A stretch of DNA of 48,898 nucleotides from Actinomycetes bacterium. Its GTDB lineage: Bacteria > Actinomycetota > Acidimicrobiia > Acidimicrobiales > Bog-793. The position numbers and the translations under genes were made by a program. Under the pieces are notes generated by a model. That model was not told where the DNA came from and ran no database searches. It saw nothing but the letters and a program-made list of their open reading frames with translations. This document shows positions 30,639-40,049 of this stretch, piece after piece (position 1 is the first letter of the stretch; every line of letters begins with the position of its first letter). Location of the stretch: positions 1 through 48,898 of the forward strand of contig JAJZKA010000006.1 of NCBI GenBank assembly GCA_021809805.1. The letters are read 5' to 3'.

Positions 30639-33017
30639 ATGACCGTTACGACCGCCCGTGAATGGAGACGAGGCCGGTGGCCTCCGTTCTTGCCCATGGC
30701 CGCCGCCCTCCTCACCGCCGGCTCGCTCGCCGCGGCGGGAAGCCCGTACCTTGCGGCGAGTGCGTCAGCGTTGCCGGCTTGGTCCTACACCGCGACGATC
30801 AGCTCATCGAGCGTGGCAGGGCTCCATGCCGGCGAGGTGGGCGACCTCATCCACCTCGACAACATCACGATGGAGGACATCGGTGCCGGCACCGTGGGCG
30901 AGGCCACCTTGCACGTGGTCGCCACACCCTCCCTGTACTCCTGCCTCGACGGGTCGACCGTGAACATCTTCGCCTTCCAGGGCGAGTACTTCCTCCACAA
31001 CGGCCTTGAGGGGCCGCAGTGTGTCTATGGGACGTGGGAGATCGCACCCTCCTCAATCACCTCGCCGGCCCAGGTGCCCGCGATCGCCGCGGCGAGCGAG
31101 GTCGGGGGACGGCTCGTCCTTGGGGGCCGGGGCTTTGGAGCCTCGCCGGGTGCCGTCGTCCTCGTCCACTACAGCTCCAACGTTTCGGGTCCCGTCTATG
31201 CCACGAACGTCCTCGCGTGGTCGTCGTTCCGCGCGAGCGTGGCCGTGCCCGCTGCGCTGCGCGCCGGTCCCTACGACGTGCTGCTCCTCACTGCCGCGGG
31301 CGCTGCCGCGACCACCATCGCCGTGCTGCGCCCGCCCCCGCCTCCTGGAGGACTGTGGGTGCAGGAGCCGTCGGGCACCACCGAGAGCCTGAACGCCGTC
31401 TCCTGCGTGCCGGGAAGGTCCCCGAACGGGGTGTCGACGGGCTACTGCTACGCCGTCGGCGACCACGGGACGATCGTCTTCTCCTCGAACGGGGGCCGCA
31501 CGTGGACGACCGAGGCCTCCCCGACCCCGGTCAACCTCAACGGGGTGGCCTGCGTCTCGGTCCCCTTGGCAGGCATGCGCGTGCCCGTGATCTGCTACGC
31601 CGTCGGCGACCAGGGCACGATCCTGTTCGAGAAGAACCAATTGCCCTGGATGGTCGAGTCACCCACGAGCCCTCCGACCACCGAACCGTTCTCCGCCGTC
31701 GCCTGCCAGTCGGCCAGCCGCTGCGATGCCGTCGGCACCGCCGTGGCGGCCGAGCTCACCTTCGCTAATCCGACCAGCCCGTGGCAGCTCGTCACGATCC
31801 TCGGTCCGTCCGGCTCGACGTGTGGCCCCGGCGGGCCCCAAAACGCCTGCCTGCGCGGCGTCGCGGTCGGCAACGCCGACGAGCACTTCGCTGTGGGCGG
31901 CGGCGGGAACATCTACGCCCAGTTCGACTACCGGGGTCCGTCGTGGACCAACCAGATCTCTCTCGGCGCCGGCTACTTCACGTCGATCTCCTGCGGTCCC
32001 CCGTCGATCGCCGGCCACAGTCACTGCATTTCCGTCGGGACCGATGACACCCTTGCCGCCAGCCGCATTTATGTGACCTTCGACAGCGGCACGACATGGA
32101 CGCCGGCGGCCTCCCCGCCCGAGGGGAGCCTGCCGCCGCTTCGGGGCGTGTCGGTTCTCCGTGGCGCCCGCGCCGACGGGCTTGCCTGGGCGGTCGGCGA
32201 CAGGGGCACGATCCTGCGCAGCGCCGACGGGGGCAGGACCTGGTCGAAGGAGACCTCGCCCACGAGCGCCGACCTGCTCGGCGTCAGCTGCCCCGCCACC
32301 TCGAACCCGCCACTTGTCTGTCTCGCCGTCGGGGCAGGAGGGACAATTCTCGCCCGCCGTCCGGGCGCTCCGTTGGCGACCTGGCCGTACACGGCGACCG
32401 TGACCGCCGCAAGCGTCCCCGCGCTCACCATCGGGCGGACCTACAACCTCATCCACCTCGTCAACCTCACCCTCGAGGACCTCGGCGCCGCTGAGGTGGG
32501 CCGGGCCACCTTGCACGTCAACGTGGCCGTCTCCCCCTACACCTGCCTGAAGGGCTCGACCGTCAACGTGTTCCGCTACGACGGGCAGTTCTTCCTCCAC
32601 AACGGTCTCGAGGGCTCCCAGTGCGTGTATGGGACCTGGGAGATCGCACCGGCCGCGATCACCTCGCCGGCACAGGTTCCCCTCCTCACGGCGGCGAGCG
32701 TCGCCTTCAGCCCGATCGTGCGACCGCCAGCGCCGTACGCAAGGCTGCTCGTCGCCGGGCGTCACCTCGGCCCCGCGCCCGGGAACGTCTCGCTCATCGG
32801 TTACAGCGCCACGACCTCAGGGCCGGTCGTGGCCACGCGCGCCATGTCGTGGGCGACGACGCGCGTCGTGGCGGGCCTCCTGGGCCACGTCACCCTCGGC
32901 CATCTCTATGACGTGCTCCTGATCTCGAACTCCGGCGCTGCCGCCTCGAGGTTGGTGAGGGTGCCCAGGATCGTCCCGCTCGCGCTGTCGCCGGTCTCGC
33001 TCCCCACGACGAGCTGA
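30639..33017 (+). CDS. Secreted propeller protein with a duplicated flanking module
   Basis: The start is ATG 30639 behind a GGGGGGG tract. The product is 792 aa. The N-terminal signal peptide ends near SASALP. Residues ~48-153 and ~582-687 are two copies of one module: WSYTATISSSSVAGLHAGEV / WPYTATVTAASVPALTIGRT, and FFLHNGLEGSQCVYGTWEIAP, with SPAQVP in both. Between them lies a YCF48/BNR-like beta-propeller with repeats of the kind AVGDHGTIVFSSNGGRTWTT, AVGDRGTILRSADGGRTWSK and AVGAGGTIL. Each module is followed by an IPT/TIG-like stretch (GRLVLGGRGFGASPGAVVLV / ARLLVAGRHLGPAPGNVSLI). It is exported, and surface or matrix function is likely. The ligand and role are unknown. It is followed 12 nt later by another secreted protein. 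Confidence 0.85.
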   Translation: MTVTTAREWRRGRWPPFLPMAAALLTAGSLAAAGSPYLAASASALPAWSYTATISSSSVAGLHAGEVGDLIHLDNITMEDIGAGTVGEATLHVVATPSLYSCLDGSTVNIFAFQGEYFLHNGLEGPQCVYGTWEIAPSSITSPAQVPAIAAASEVGGRLVLGGRGFGASPGAVVLVHYSSNVSGPVYATNVLAWSSFRASVAVPAALRAGPYDVLLLTAAGAAATTIAVLRPPPPPGGLWVQEPSGTTESLNAVSCVPGRSPNGVSTGYCYAVGDHGTIVFSSNGGRTWTTEASPTPVNLNGVACVSVPLAGMRVPVICYAVGDQGTILFEKNQLPWMVESPTSPPTTEPFSAVACQSASRCDAVGTAVAAELTFANPTSPWQLVTILGPSGSTCGPGGPQNACLRGVAVGNADEHFAVGGGGNIYAQFDYRGPSWTNQISLGAGYFTSISCGPPSIAGHSHCISVGTDDTLAASRIYVTFDSGTTWTPAASPPEGSLPPLRGVSVLRGARADGLAWAVGDRGTILRSADGGRTWSKETSPTSADLLGVSCPATSNPPLVCLAVGAGGTILARRPGAPLATWPYTATVTAASVPALTIGRTYNLIHLVNLTLEDLGAAEVGRATLHVNVAVSPYTCLKGSTVNVFRYDGQFFLHNGLEGSQCVYGTWEIAPAAITSPAQVPLLTAASVAFSPIVRPPAPYARLLVAGRHLGPAPGNVSLIGYSATTSGPVVATRAMSWATTRVVAGLLGHVTLGHLYDVLLISNSGAAASRLVRVPRIVPLALSPVSLPTTS

Positions 33018-33029
33018 TCGGCTCCCGAC

Positions 33030-35396
33030 ATGCCGAACCTTCGAATGGGGCGCTTACCGCGCCAGGCACGTGTCCGTGCGGCCGCGGCCGCGGCCGTTGC
33101 GGCTTGCGCCCTCGCCCTCGCCCTCGCGGGTCCGGCCGCTGTCGCTGCCCCGAGCCCGGCTCCCGCCACAAGGGGCGCGCCCTCGCTCGTGCCGGCCGGG
33201 AGCGGCCTCATCGCCTTCCGGGACGCCGCGGGGATCGGGGTGCTCGACCCGGTGACGGGGCGACAGCGCCTCCTGCTCGCCGTGCCGAGCGCCTGCACGG
33301 TGAGCCCTGTGCTCGGGGGCGTACCCGCCATCGAGCTGGCCGGCCCCGTGTGGGCGCCGTCGAGCGGTGCGGGCGCGCGCCTTTTCTTCTGGCTCACCGA
33401 CTGGCAGTACCACCCCACTCCGGGCTGCGTCCTTCCCCTCCCGCCGAGCTCTGTGCGCGTCGGCGGCCCGATCCTCGTGGAGATGGACCCCTTCACCGGC
33501 ACGCTCACCGCCGCCGCGGCTGCACCCACGGGGCTTCCCTGTCAGCCCGGCACCGACCTCGCCGCAGTGCCCGGAGCGCTCGGCTTCACCGACGGGGGGT
33601 GTGACGAGCCCACGATCGAGGCCCTCGCACTGCCGCTCCGCCCGGGCACCCAGCCGGTGGCTGCCGTGCTGCCGCCGCAGGCCTCGGCGCCCTGTCGCTG
33701 CCAGAGCGTCGACGCCCTCCTCGGACCCGGCCCAGCAGGCAGGCTCCTCTACAAACAGGTGCACCTCGGGTTGTCGAGCGCGCCACCGCCGTCGCTTGGA
33801 TGGTGGAACCCGGCCGGGCGGACTGCCGGGCTCCTCACACCTTCGCCACCGCGGGCGTTGTGGGGTCGCCTTGTGGAGTCTGCCGCCTCGCCGAACGGCC
33901 GCCTCGAAGCATTCGCCGCCGGTGAGGGTGGTGCCGGTGTGCTCGACCCGGCCACTGGGGCGTGGTCCCCGATGCCGCTCCCGGCCTGCGGGCGACCCTG
34001 CGCCGGCGCAGTCGCCGTATCGTTCTCACCGAACAGCAGCCACCTCGCCGTGGCCTCCAGTGGGGACCTCGTCGTCGACCCGGCGACAGGCAAGGGCTCC
34101 CCCGAGGTGCATCTCGGCGGCGCGAAGGTCGCCGACGTGAGCTGGTCGGGGCCAGTTGGTGCCCCGCTCGCCCCGGCACCCCCGGTGGCGCTCGCCCGGG
34201 CGCTCGGGTCCCTCTTCGCGTCCTTCGCCAGGCTGTGGGGATCGGGGCTCACGGCGACGTGGCGGGTGGAGCCGGCGGCGATGGCCGCCCCTGCCGTGTC
34301 GATCGTGTCCCTCCCTGGTCCGGCGAGCGCCCTCGTCATGGTCTCCGACGACATCGCCCTTGCCGCCGGAGGCGGCCGGACGTGGCGCAGCGCCGACGGC
34401 GGCCGGACGTGGACGACGGTGACCACCCACTGCGCCCAGCTCCAGATGGTTGGCCCAGGCTTCCCGCCGTGTGACGTCGCGCAGATGGCCGCCTTGCCCG
34501 GGGGAGTGGTGCTGGCCGCGGGTGGACCGGCCCTCGGACCGGCCGGCGGGTCGATGGGCCTGTGGCGCTCGACCGACACCGGGCTGCAATGGAAGCGCCA
34601 ACCGTTCCAGGGGCGCGTCGTTGAGGGAGGACCCTGGGTGGCAGGATCTGCCGCCTACTTGCTCGCCATTGCCGCACAGCCGAACGGCCGACCCGTCCCT
34701 ACCGCCGCCAGCCTTTCCTTGCTTGCCTCCAGCGACGCGGGCCGGACCTGGCACAAGATCCTCGTCGTCCCCCGGCGCGACCCCTCGAGCGGGGCGATGT
34801 TCCTCGATCGATTCTTCGTCCTCGGTCCGGGGCGCTTCGCCGAGCTGTACCGGGTCGGAGACTGCTCGCTGCCCGCTGATCTGCGGGTGAGCACTGACGA
34901 CGGGCGGACGTGGCTCCGCCAGCCGCCACCCGTCCCCCTCGAGCCCGTCGCCCTCGCCGAGGCGACCCCTGGGCGCCTCGTGCTCGGGAGCCGTTTTTGC
35001 AGCGCGGCAGCTCCCTCCTACGGCGAGGGCATCTTCACCCACCCCGCTCGCGCTCCCAGATCCTGGGACCCGGCCCGGCTACCCCCTCCGTACCTCGACC
35101 GCTACGGGCTCGGGGCGACCGGCCGCTTCCCTGCCTCGTCCGCGAGCGTCGAGCCGCTCTCGATCGCGGCGCTCGCCTTCCCGAGCGCAAGTGAGGGCGT
35201 CGCCGTCGGCTCCGCCGTGACAACGATCACGAACCGCCGCGGCGACCCGCAGGCCGATCCCACGGTGGCGGCGAGCGAGAGCCTCGTCCTCGTGAGCCAC
35301 GACGGCGGGACCACCTGGTCGGACGAGTCGGTGCCAGGCGGCGGACTCAAGCTGCTCGCCTGCGCGGGCCCGGGGCACTGTCTAGCGGCGGGCTAA
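33030..35396 (+). CDS. Secreted BNR/propeller-repeat protein
   Basis: The protein is 788 aa. The start ATG at 33030 is 12 nt after the previous stop, so the two form an operon. The signal peptide is unmistakable (VRAAAAAAVAACALALALAGPAAVAAP). The N-terminal half (to about residue 390) resembles WD/TolB-like blades (GLIAFRDAAGIGVLDPVTGRQRLLLAVPS). The C-terminal half contains BNR/YCF48 repeats: GGRTWRSADGGRTWTTVT, MGLWRSTDTGLQWKRQPF, SSDAGRTWHKILVV, STDDGRTWLRQPP and VSHDGGTTWSDES. Numerous cysteines are paired across blades and suit an oxidising environment. The function is unknown. There is no catalytic sialidase Asp-box set or RIP motif that would make it a glycosidase. Confidence 0.8.
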   Translation: MPNLRMGRLPRQARVRAAAAAAVAACALALALAGPAAVAAPSPAPATRGAPSLVPAGSGLIAFRDAAGIGVLDPVTGRQRLLLAVPSACTVSPVLGGVPAIELAGPVWAPSSGAGARLFFWLTDWQYHPTPGCVLPLPPSSVRVGGPILVEMDPFTGTLTAAAAAPTGLPCQPGTDLAAVPGALGFTDGGCDEPTIEALALPLRPGTQPVAAVLPPQASAPCRCQSVDALLGPGPAGRLLYKQVHLGLSSAPPPSLGWWNPAGRTAGLLTPSPPRALWGRLVESAASPNGRLEAFAAGEGGAGVLDPATGAWSPMPLPACGRPCAGAVAVSFSPNSSHLAVASSGDLVVDPATGKGSPEVHLGGAKVADVSWSGPVGAPLAPAPPVALARALGSLFASFARLWGSGLTATWRVEPAAMAAPAVSIVSLPGPASALVMVSDDIALAAGGGRTWRSADGGRTWTTVTTHCAQLQMVGPGFPPCDVAQMAALPGGVVLAAGGPALGPAGGSMGLWRSTDTGLQWKRQPFQGRVVEGGPWVAGSAAYLLAIAAQPNGRPVPTAASLSLLASSDAGRTWHKILVVPRRDPSSGAMFLDRFFVLGPGRFAELYRVGDCSLPADLRVSTDDGRTWLRQPPPVPLEPVALAEATPGRLVLGSRFCSAAAPSYGEGIFTHPARAPRSWDPARLPPPYLDRYGLGATGRFPASSASVEPLSIAALAFPSASEGVAVGSAVTTITNRRGDPQADPTVAASESLVLVSHDGGTTWSDESVPGGGLKLLACAGPGHCLAAG

Positions 35397-35453
35397 CAGC
35401 GACCTCATCGCGAAGCACGCGACGACGCTCGGTCCGCCAGCGGAACCGCGTTG

Positions 35454-37286
35454 CTACGGCGTCGCGACGACGGGCGGGCAGGCGGGCTCGGTGACTTGGA
35501 CCTTGGTGGCAGCGCTTCCCGGCGGAGCCGCAGCCAGACATGGTCCGAGGCTGACGGTGCTCGTCAAGGCGCCGCCAGGTGAGAGCCGGTAGAGGGCGCG
35601 AGCTCGATACGGCGTGGCACAAGCGTTGCAGGCGTCATTGAGGGGGAGCTGGACCCATAGCTCCTCGGCGCCGCCCGCAAGCGTCCGGGCCGCTTCGAGG
35701 TCGGGGGGAGAGAGGACGAAGAGCGGCTCGACACCCGGGCGGTAGCCATCGGCCAGGCGGTAGGCGCGCTGCAGGGGCCCATAGGCGGGGGTCGTGAGCG
35801 ACGGCGCCGGCGGACGGTGATAGGGGGGCTGGCCGTTCAGAAGGATCCAGCCCATGCAGCCACAGTCCATCGGGAACGCAGAGAGGGTGTAGCCGACGTC
35901 GACCTTTCCGGTGTCGAGGAAGCGGACGAGGTAGCTGTGGGTGGCTCCGAAGAAGGCGACGGCGGCGGCGGAAGCGCCGTGAGCGGCCATGTAACGGGCC
36001 ACGCAGGCCTGGAGCGCGGTACTCGAGGTCATTGCCGGGAGGCACACCGCAGAGACGCCCACCTGACCCCCTTTCGTCGCGTCCCGCCAGATGGCGCTCG
36101 GGCCGACTCGCCCGCCGACGGGCGGCGCAGGCACCGTGCCGATCGGGACCACCGACCAGGTGAGGCCGCCGTTGCGGGTCATGAGGAGCCGGTCGCGCCA
36201 CGGGTGCTCGGTAGGGCGCCCATCGACGACGAACCCGACCGAAGGGCTGACGAAGGAGAGCCCCGACAGCCCTACGCCCCCGTCGTTGAGGGTGGTGCGC
36301 GTCCAGTGCCGCCCAGCGTCACCAGAGCGGTCGAGGAATCCCGCAGCAGAGCTGGCTGCGAGCACGAGCAGCGAAGGGCTCGGGGCCGCGAACCCGTCGA
36401 CGAGCCCTCCGGACGGGGCGGCACCGATGGGGTGGGCGGAGGTTCCGGCGTCGGTGGATTCGAGGACCTGCTTGGCCTCCTGGCCGGCACCGGGGTTTCC
36501 TGCACACAGCTCGAAAAGGATCGAGCCCCCAGGAGAGGCCAGCTCGGCGAGGTCGATCGCCCAGCTCGGCCGGTAGCACGGGTCGGGGATCCGGCTCCAA
36601 GATGCGCCCGCATCGGTTGTTCGCCAGATCGTCACCGACGCAGGGAGACGTCGCGGCCACATCACCACCCAGCCGGTCTCTCCTCGGAAGACGAGCCGGG
36701 CTTGGTCGAAGCCGCTGACGCCGGGCACCACCCGCCAGGCGTCCGTGCCGGCCGGTGCGTGCTCGAGGTGCAGCGAGGGCGTCAGGCAGCCGGGGTTCTG
36801 CGGCCAGCAGCTGGCAACGACTGCCCAGAGGGTGCCGGCATCCACGCTGAGGTCGAGAACCGCTCCCCCCGGGTGCAATGCCACCCATCGGCCCGGGCTG
36901 GCGGTGGTGGCCCACAGCCCGGGCCCGTACGCGTAGCCGCTCGCGCCGGTGAACAGGATCGCGCCGACGGCGTTGGCCGGGACGGTGCCAACCCCCATGG
37001 AAGGGCTGGCGATCGAAGCGGGCGGAACCGGCGCACTCGTCCAGCTGCGTCCGCCATCGGAGGTGGTGGCAAGGGTGGTGCAGCTTGCCTTTCCACAAGG
37101 CGTGGCGCCGAGCACGAAGCCCTTGGTGGCCGATGTGAAGCTCGCCGAAAGCGGTCCGAAACGCGCCGAGACGGCGCGCCCGGGCCAAGCACGAGGCGCC
37201 GAACTCTTCATGACCATGGCAGGAAGGCCGAGGAGGAGCAGGACGGCAGCCAAGATTGGGCCTCTGGCGCCCAAGCGCCCGGTCAC
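35454..37286 (-). CDS. Secreted YCF48-like propeller protein
   Basis: The start is GTG 37286 with GGGGAG upstream. The product is 610 aa. The signal peptide is GPILAAVLLLLGLPAMVM. Blades typical of the YCF48/BNR family follow (TLATTSDGGRSWTSAPV, TIWRTTDAGASWSRIPD, FLDRSGDAGRHWTRTTL, LLMTRNGGLTWSVVPIG). A C-terminal ~200-residue part is rich in Cys pairs (PMDCGCMGWILLNG; LNDACNACATPYRARALYRL) and does not look like blades. It converges with the plus-strand secreted pair (57 bp between stops). It is probably transcribed with, and downstream of, the secreted 228-aa protein at 37372-38058. Confidence 0.8.
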   Translation of the reverse strand: MTGRLGARGPILAAVLLLLGLPAMVMKSSAPRAWPGRAVSARFGPLSASFTSATKGFVLGATPCGKASCTTLATTSDGGRSWTSAPVPPASIASPSMGVGTVPANAVGAILFTGASGYAYGPGLWATTASPGRWVALHPGGAVLDLSVDAGTLWAVVASCWPQNPGCLTPSLHLEHAPAGTDAWRVVPGVSGFDQARLVFRGETGWVVMWPRRLPASVTIWRTTDAGASWSRIPDPCYRPSWAIDLAELASPGGSILFELCAGNPGAGQEAKQVLESTDAGTSAHPIGAAPSGGLVDGFAAPSPSLLVLAASSAAGFLDRSGDAGRHWTRTTLNDGGVGLSGLSFVSPSVGFVVDGRPTEHPWRDRLLMTRNGGLTWSVVPIGTVPAPPVGGRVGPSAIWRDATKGGQVGVSAVCLPAMTSSTALQACVARYMAAHGASAAAVAFFGATHSYLVRFLDTGKVDVGYTLSAFPMDCGCMGWILLNGQPPYHRPPAPSLTTPAYGPLQRAYRLADGYRPGVEPLFVLSPPDLEAARTLAGGAEELWVQLPLNDACNACATPYRARALYRLSPGGALTSTVSLGPCLAAAPPGSAATKVQVTEPACPPVVATP

Positions 37287-37371
37287 GGCCCGCTCCCCAT
37301 GTCACTCCGTGGTCTTCCGGCCCGAGCAGCAAGGGCTCCGGCCTGGACGCAGGGGCATCCGGGAGGCACCG

Positions 37372-38058
37372 TCATCCGATGCTGGCCAGGGCCGACACGT
37401 ACCAGTGGCCGCGGATCAGCGACACGAGATAGGTGTCCGTGGCGCGGTTCCTGGCCGCCTCGACGAGGTGGGTGGTGACGGCGACCTTGGCGGTGCTTGC
37501 AGAGCGTGACAACAGCCGCGTGGAGTCGACCACGGTCCTTGGCGGGCTCGCCGTTACGGAGGATCCGAGTGCTGGCGGCTTGCCATCGAGGATCGCCTGC
37601 TCGACGACCTTCTTCTTGGCAGGCGTAAGGGCGTCCCAGGCCCTTCGGAGCAGGACGAACCCGTTCTTGCCACCGAGGGAACTGAAGGCAGCGAGGATTG
37701 CGACCGATTCGGCGATGAACGAGCTCGTATCGTACCCGCAAGAGGAGCGCGCAAAGCCAGTGTTGGACGCCACGATGCGCGCCGCGGCCTGCGGGCTCTT
37801 CGCACCCTGACCCGGGGGCATGGGCACGCCAGGGGGCCGGTTGTGTTGGAAGTAGGTCGCACCGCCGTCGATGACGCCGAGAAAGATCGTGAGCACCGCA
37901 CGCCCGCAGGGGGACGGTGCGCCCCCGCTGGCCGGGCGCGCGCGCTCCGGCGAAATGCCCGCGCTCGAGCCGGCAGCGGCACCCGTCCAATCCGCCATCC
38001 CGGCCAAGCCGGCGAGAAGAACCGCAACAGTACAGCCCCGTACGTGCCAGGTACTCAT
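37372..38058 (-). CDS. Secreted hypothetical protein
   Basis: The start is ATG 38058 with AAGGGGG upstream. The product is 228 aa. The signal peptide is VRGCTVAVLLAGLAGMADWTGAAAG. The mature part contains PCGRAVLTIFLGVIDGGATYFQHNRPPG, a central helix-rich section (AAFSSLGGKNGFVLLRRAWDALTPAKKKVVEQAILDGKPP) and a C-terminal beta-strand-like end (ATDTYLVSLIRGHWYVSALASIG). The last part resembles a short NTF2/DUF4878-like cap that ends many lipoproteins, but I would not name it. No domain is recognised with confidence. It is the first gene of a leftward pair with the propeller protein, 85 nt apart. Confidence 0.7.
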   Translation of the reverse strand: MSTWHVRGCTVAVLLAGLAGMADWTGAAAGSSAGISPERARPASGGAPSPCGRAVLTIFLGVIDGGATYFQHNRPPGVPMPPGQGAKSPQAAARIVASNTGFARSSCGYDTSSFIAESVAILAAFSSLGGKNGFVLLRRAWDALTPAKKKVVEQAILDGKPPALGSSVTASPPRTVVDSTRLLSRSASTAKVAVTTHLVEAARNRATDTYLVSLIRGHWYVSALASIG

Positions 38059-38401
38059 GTCGCTGCCCCCTTGCACCAATGCGGCATCGACTCGTCTCAT
38101 GCTACTTGTTCGCGATCGGGAGATCTACACGGTGAAGGACCTCGTTGCCACGTACCCCCGCCGAACTTGGCGGCCGCTCCCAGGGACTGCGCCTTCGAGG
38201 CTCGGGAGAAGTCGGCGGGGTCCGCGGTGAACTTGGTGGCGGACCGTGCAAATCGGGGCACCCTCGCGGCACGGTCATAGACCAACAGTTCCCGGGCCTC
38301 GACGTCGTATCGTGATGAACAGCCGCGGGCTGCCAACCGACAACCCTCGGTGTGCCGGCTCCTGTGGATTTCGACAGCATCGCTGCGAAAGGTGGACGGG
38401 A
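38059..38401. other. Divergent intergenic region
   Basis: It separates the 228-aa secreted protein (left) from the next secreted protein (right). A minus-strand frame here (FARSATKFTADPADFSRASKAQS...) has protein-like composition, but there is no start signal or family, so I treat it as non-coding or decayed. Promoters for both arms must lie here. Confidence 0.4.
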
Positions 38402-39910
38402 ATGCGTAACACGAAGTTGCAGAGATGGGTGATGCCCGCCGCCCTCAATCTGGTCGCCACGGCCGTTGTCCTCGTCGCGGGGAGCAGGCCTGCGTTCGCC
38501 AGCACGCCACCCCAATCTGTTGCCCCTCCGACTGTCGGCGACATCCTCATCGCTCCGCTCAGCTCGACCTCGGTCATGGTGGACGCGGCGCTCGATCCGA
38601 ACGGCCTGGATACCACCTACGTCGTCAACTTCGGCACCACTGCTGCGTATGGCTTGACGACGTCGCCGCAGAACGCGGGATCAGGAACGGCGATGCTCGG
38701 TGTGGCGGTGCGCCTTTCTGGACTGCTGCCCGAGACGACCTACCACGTCGACCTCCTGGCGACGAACGCGGCAGGTACCTCTTCGAGCGGTGACCGGACC
38801 TTTGTCACGCATGCATTAGCTACACCAACCGTGTCCACCGTACCGAGTCCAGGCTCGTTGCCGCCGGTGGGTCGGCCGGCGAACTCGCCGTCGGGGAAGG
38901 TCGTCCGCGTTCTTGTCATGAATCCCGCCAAGTCGTTCGATGGGCTGTCCGGCGTGTCGTGTGCGTCGACGACGTTCTGCCTCGCGGCCGGATTCCAAGG
39001 GCGACCTGGTGGCCTGGTGAGGCCGCTCGTCGAGCGCTGGACAGGACAGTCGTTTGCGACATTCCCGTCACCGACGTCGCCCGGTGCATCGTTGTACGCC
39101 ATCTCCTGCCCAAGCAGTGCAGAGTGTCTAGCGGTCGGGCGCGATGGGCATAGCACCTACTCAGCCCGCTGGACCGGGCACAGCTGGCTCGTTGAGCCGA
39201 CGCCGAGCCCTGTGACAGCGAACGGCGACATCTTGCGGTCGGTGAGCTGTGTATCAGCAGTCGACTGCTGGGCCGCGGGTTATACAGACGGCGCAACGAC
39301 GAACATGGCCATTCTGCTCGAGCACTGGAACGGACATAGCTGGTCGATCGTTGGTGCCCCCAGTCCGCACGCGACGGTTGTGAATAGCATCAGCTGTTCG
39401 TCAGCGGCGAACTGCTGGGTCGTCGGCGCGTATGACGCGTTTCCCGGTGTGGGCAACTTGCTCGCCGAACACTGGAACGGCAACAGATGGACGATCGTCC
39501 CGACGTCGGGCCCATCTGGATCCGCGGGTGAATTCGCTGCCGTCTCTTGCCAGGCAGTGTTCACGTGCTGGATGAGCGGATCAGGAACGAGAGCGAACTT
39601 CATGCTGCACTTGGTGCACGGGTCATGGAGATTGATCCAAAATCGTCTTCTCGGAGAGGTCGGCGCCGACGCCGTTACGTGTAGCTCAGCGCAAAGCTGC
39701 TGGACCGTCGGCCTCGGGTTCATGGTCGGCCACTGGAACGGAAAAGCGTGGAGTGCGGCGACGCAGCCGATGTTCGTCGGAGGGGGCTTCACCAGTGTCG
39801 TCTGCCCCACAGCGACGGAGTGTCTGGCCGTTGGCATATGGCAGAACAATCGGTTGAAGAATCCGATTGCCTCGCAGCGGGCAGTCGCATACGTGGCGCG
39901 CTCCACGTAG
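38402..39910 (+). CDS. Secreted protein with FN3-like domain and Cys-rich propeller repeats
   Basis: The start is ATG 38402; the track's 38246 start is untenable. The product is 502 aa. The signal peptide is ALNLVATAVVLVAGSRPAFA. Residues ~45-140 form a fibronectin-III-like domain (TYVVNFGTTAAYGLTTSPQ...VRLSGLLPETTYHVDLLATNAAGTSSS). From ~175 onward there are seven repeats of the form VSCxSxxxCxAxG...W.G.SW: VSCASTTFCLAAG, ISCPSSAECLAVG, VSCVSAVDCWAAG, ISCSSAANCWVVG, VSCQAVFTCWMSG, VTCSSAQSCWTVG and VVCPTATECLAVG. These disulfide-stapled blades are abundant in Acidimicrobiia and related actinobacteria. It is surface-exposed or released. The function is unknown. Confidence 0.85.
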   Translation: MRNTKLQRWVMPAALNLVATAVVLVAGSRPAFASTPPQSVAPPTVGDILIAPLSSTSVMVDAALDPNGLDTTYVVNFGTTAAYGLTTSPQNAGSGTAMLGVAVRLSGLLPETTYHVDLLATNAAGTSSSGDRTFVTHALATPTVSTVPSPGSLPPVGRPANSPSGKVVRVLVMNPAKSFDGLSGVSCASTTFCLAAGFQGRPGGLVRPLVERWTGQSFATFPSPTSPGASLYAISCPSSAECLAVGRDGHSTYSARWTGHSWLVEPTPSPVTANGDILRSVSCVSAVDCWAAGYTDGATTNMAILLEHWNGHSWSIVGAPSPHATVVNSISCSSAANCWVVGAYDAFPGVGNLLAEHWNGNRWTIVPTSGPSGSAGEFAAVSCQAVFTCWMSGSGTRANFMLHLVHGSWRLIQNRLLGEVGADAVTCSSAQSCWTVGLGFMVGHWNGKAWSAATQPMFVGGGFTSVVCPTATECLAVGIWQNNRLKNPIASQRAVAYVARST

Positions 39911-40049
39911 TCATCGATGCTCCGGAATGCGGCTTTGCGGGCATTGGGATAGGTGTTGGCGGTCGAGCGTCAAGCCGAAGCCGATCCTGCCACCCAGCGC
40001 CCGCGGCGCCTCACCGCTGAGGAGACTTGATGGCTAAACGGCGCTGGCG

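Noticed and set aside
35817-37478. 553-aa plus-strand ORF
   Set aside because: Antisense shadow of the secreted propeller protein at 35454-37286, which has a signal peptide and blade repeats.
37843-38280. Plus-strand ORF opposite the 228-aa secreted protein
   Set aside because: No start signal or domain; the minus strand has a ribosome-binding site and signal peptide.
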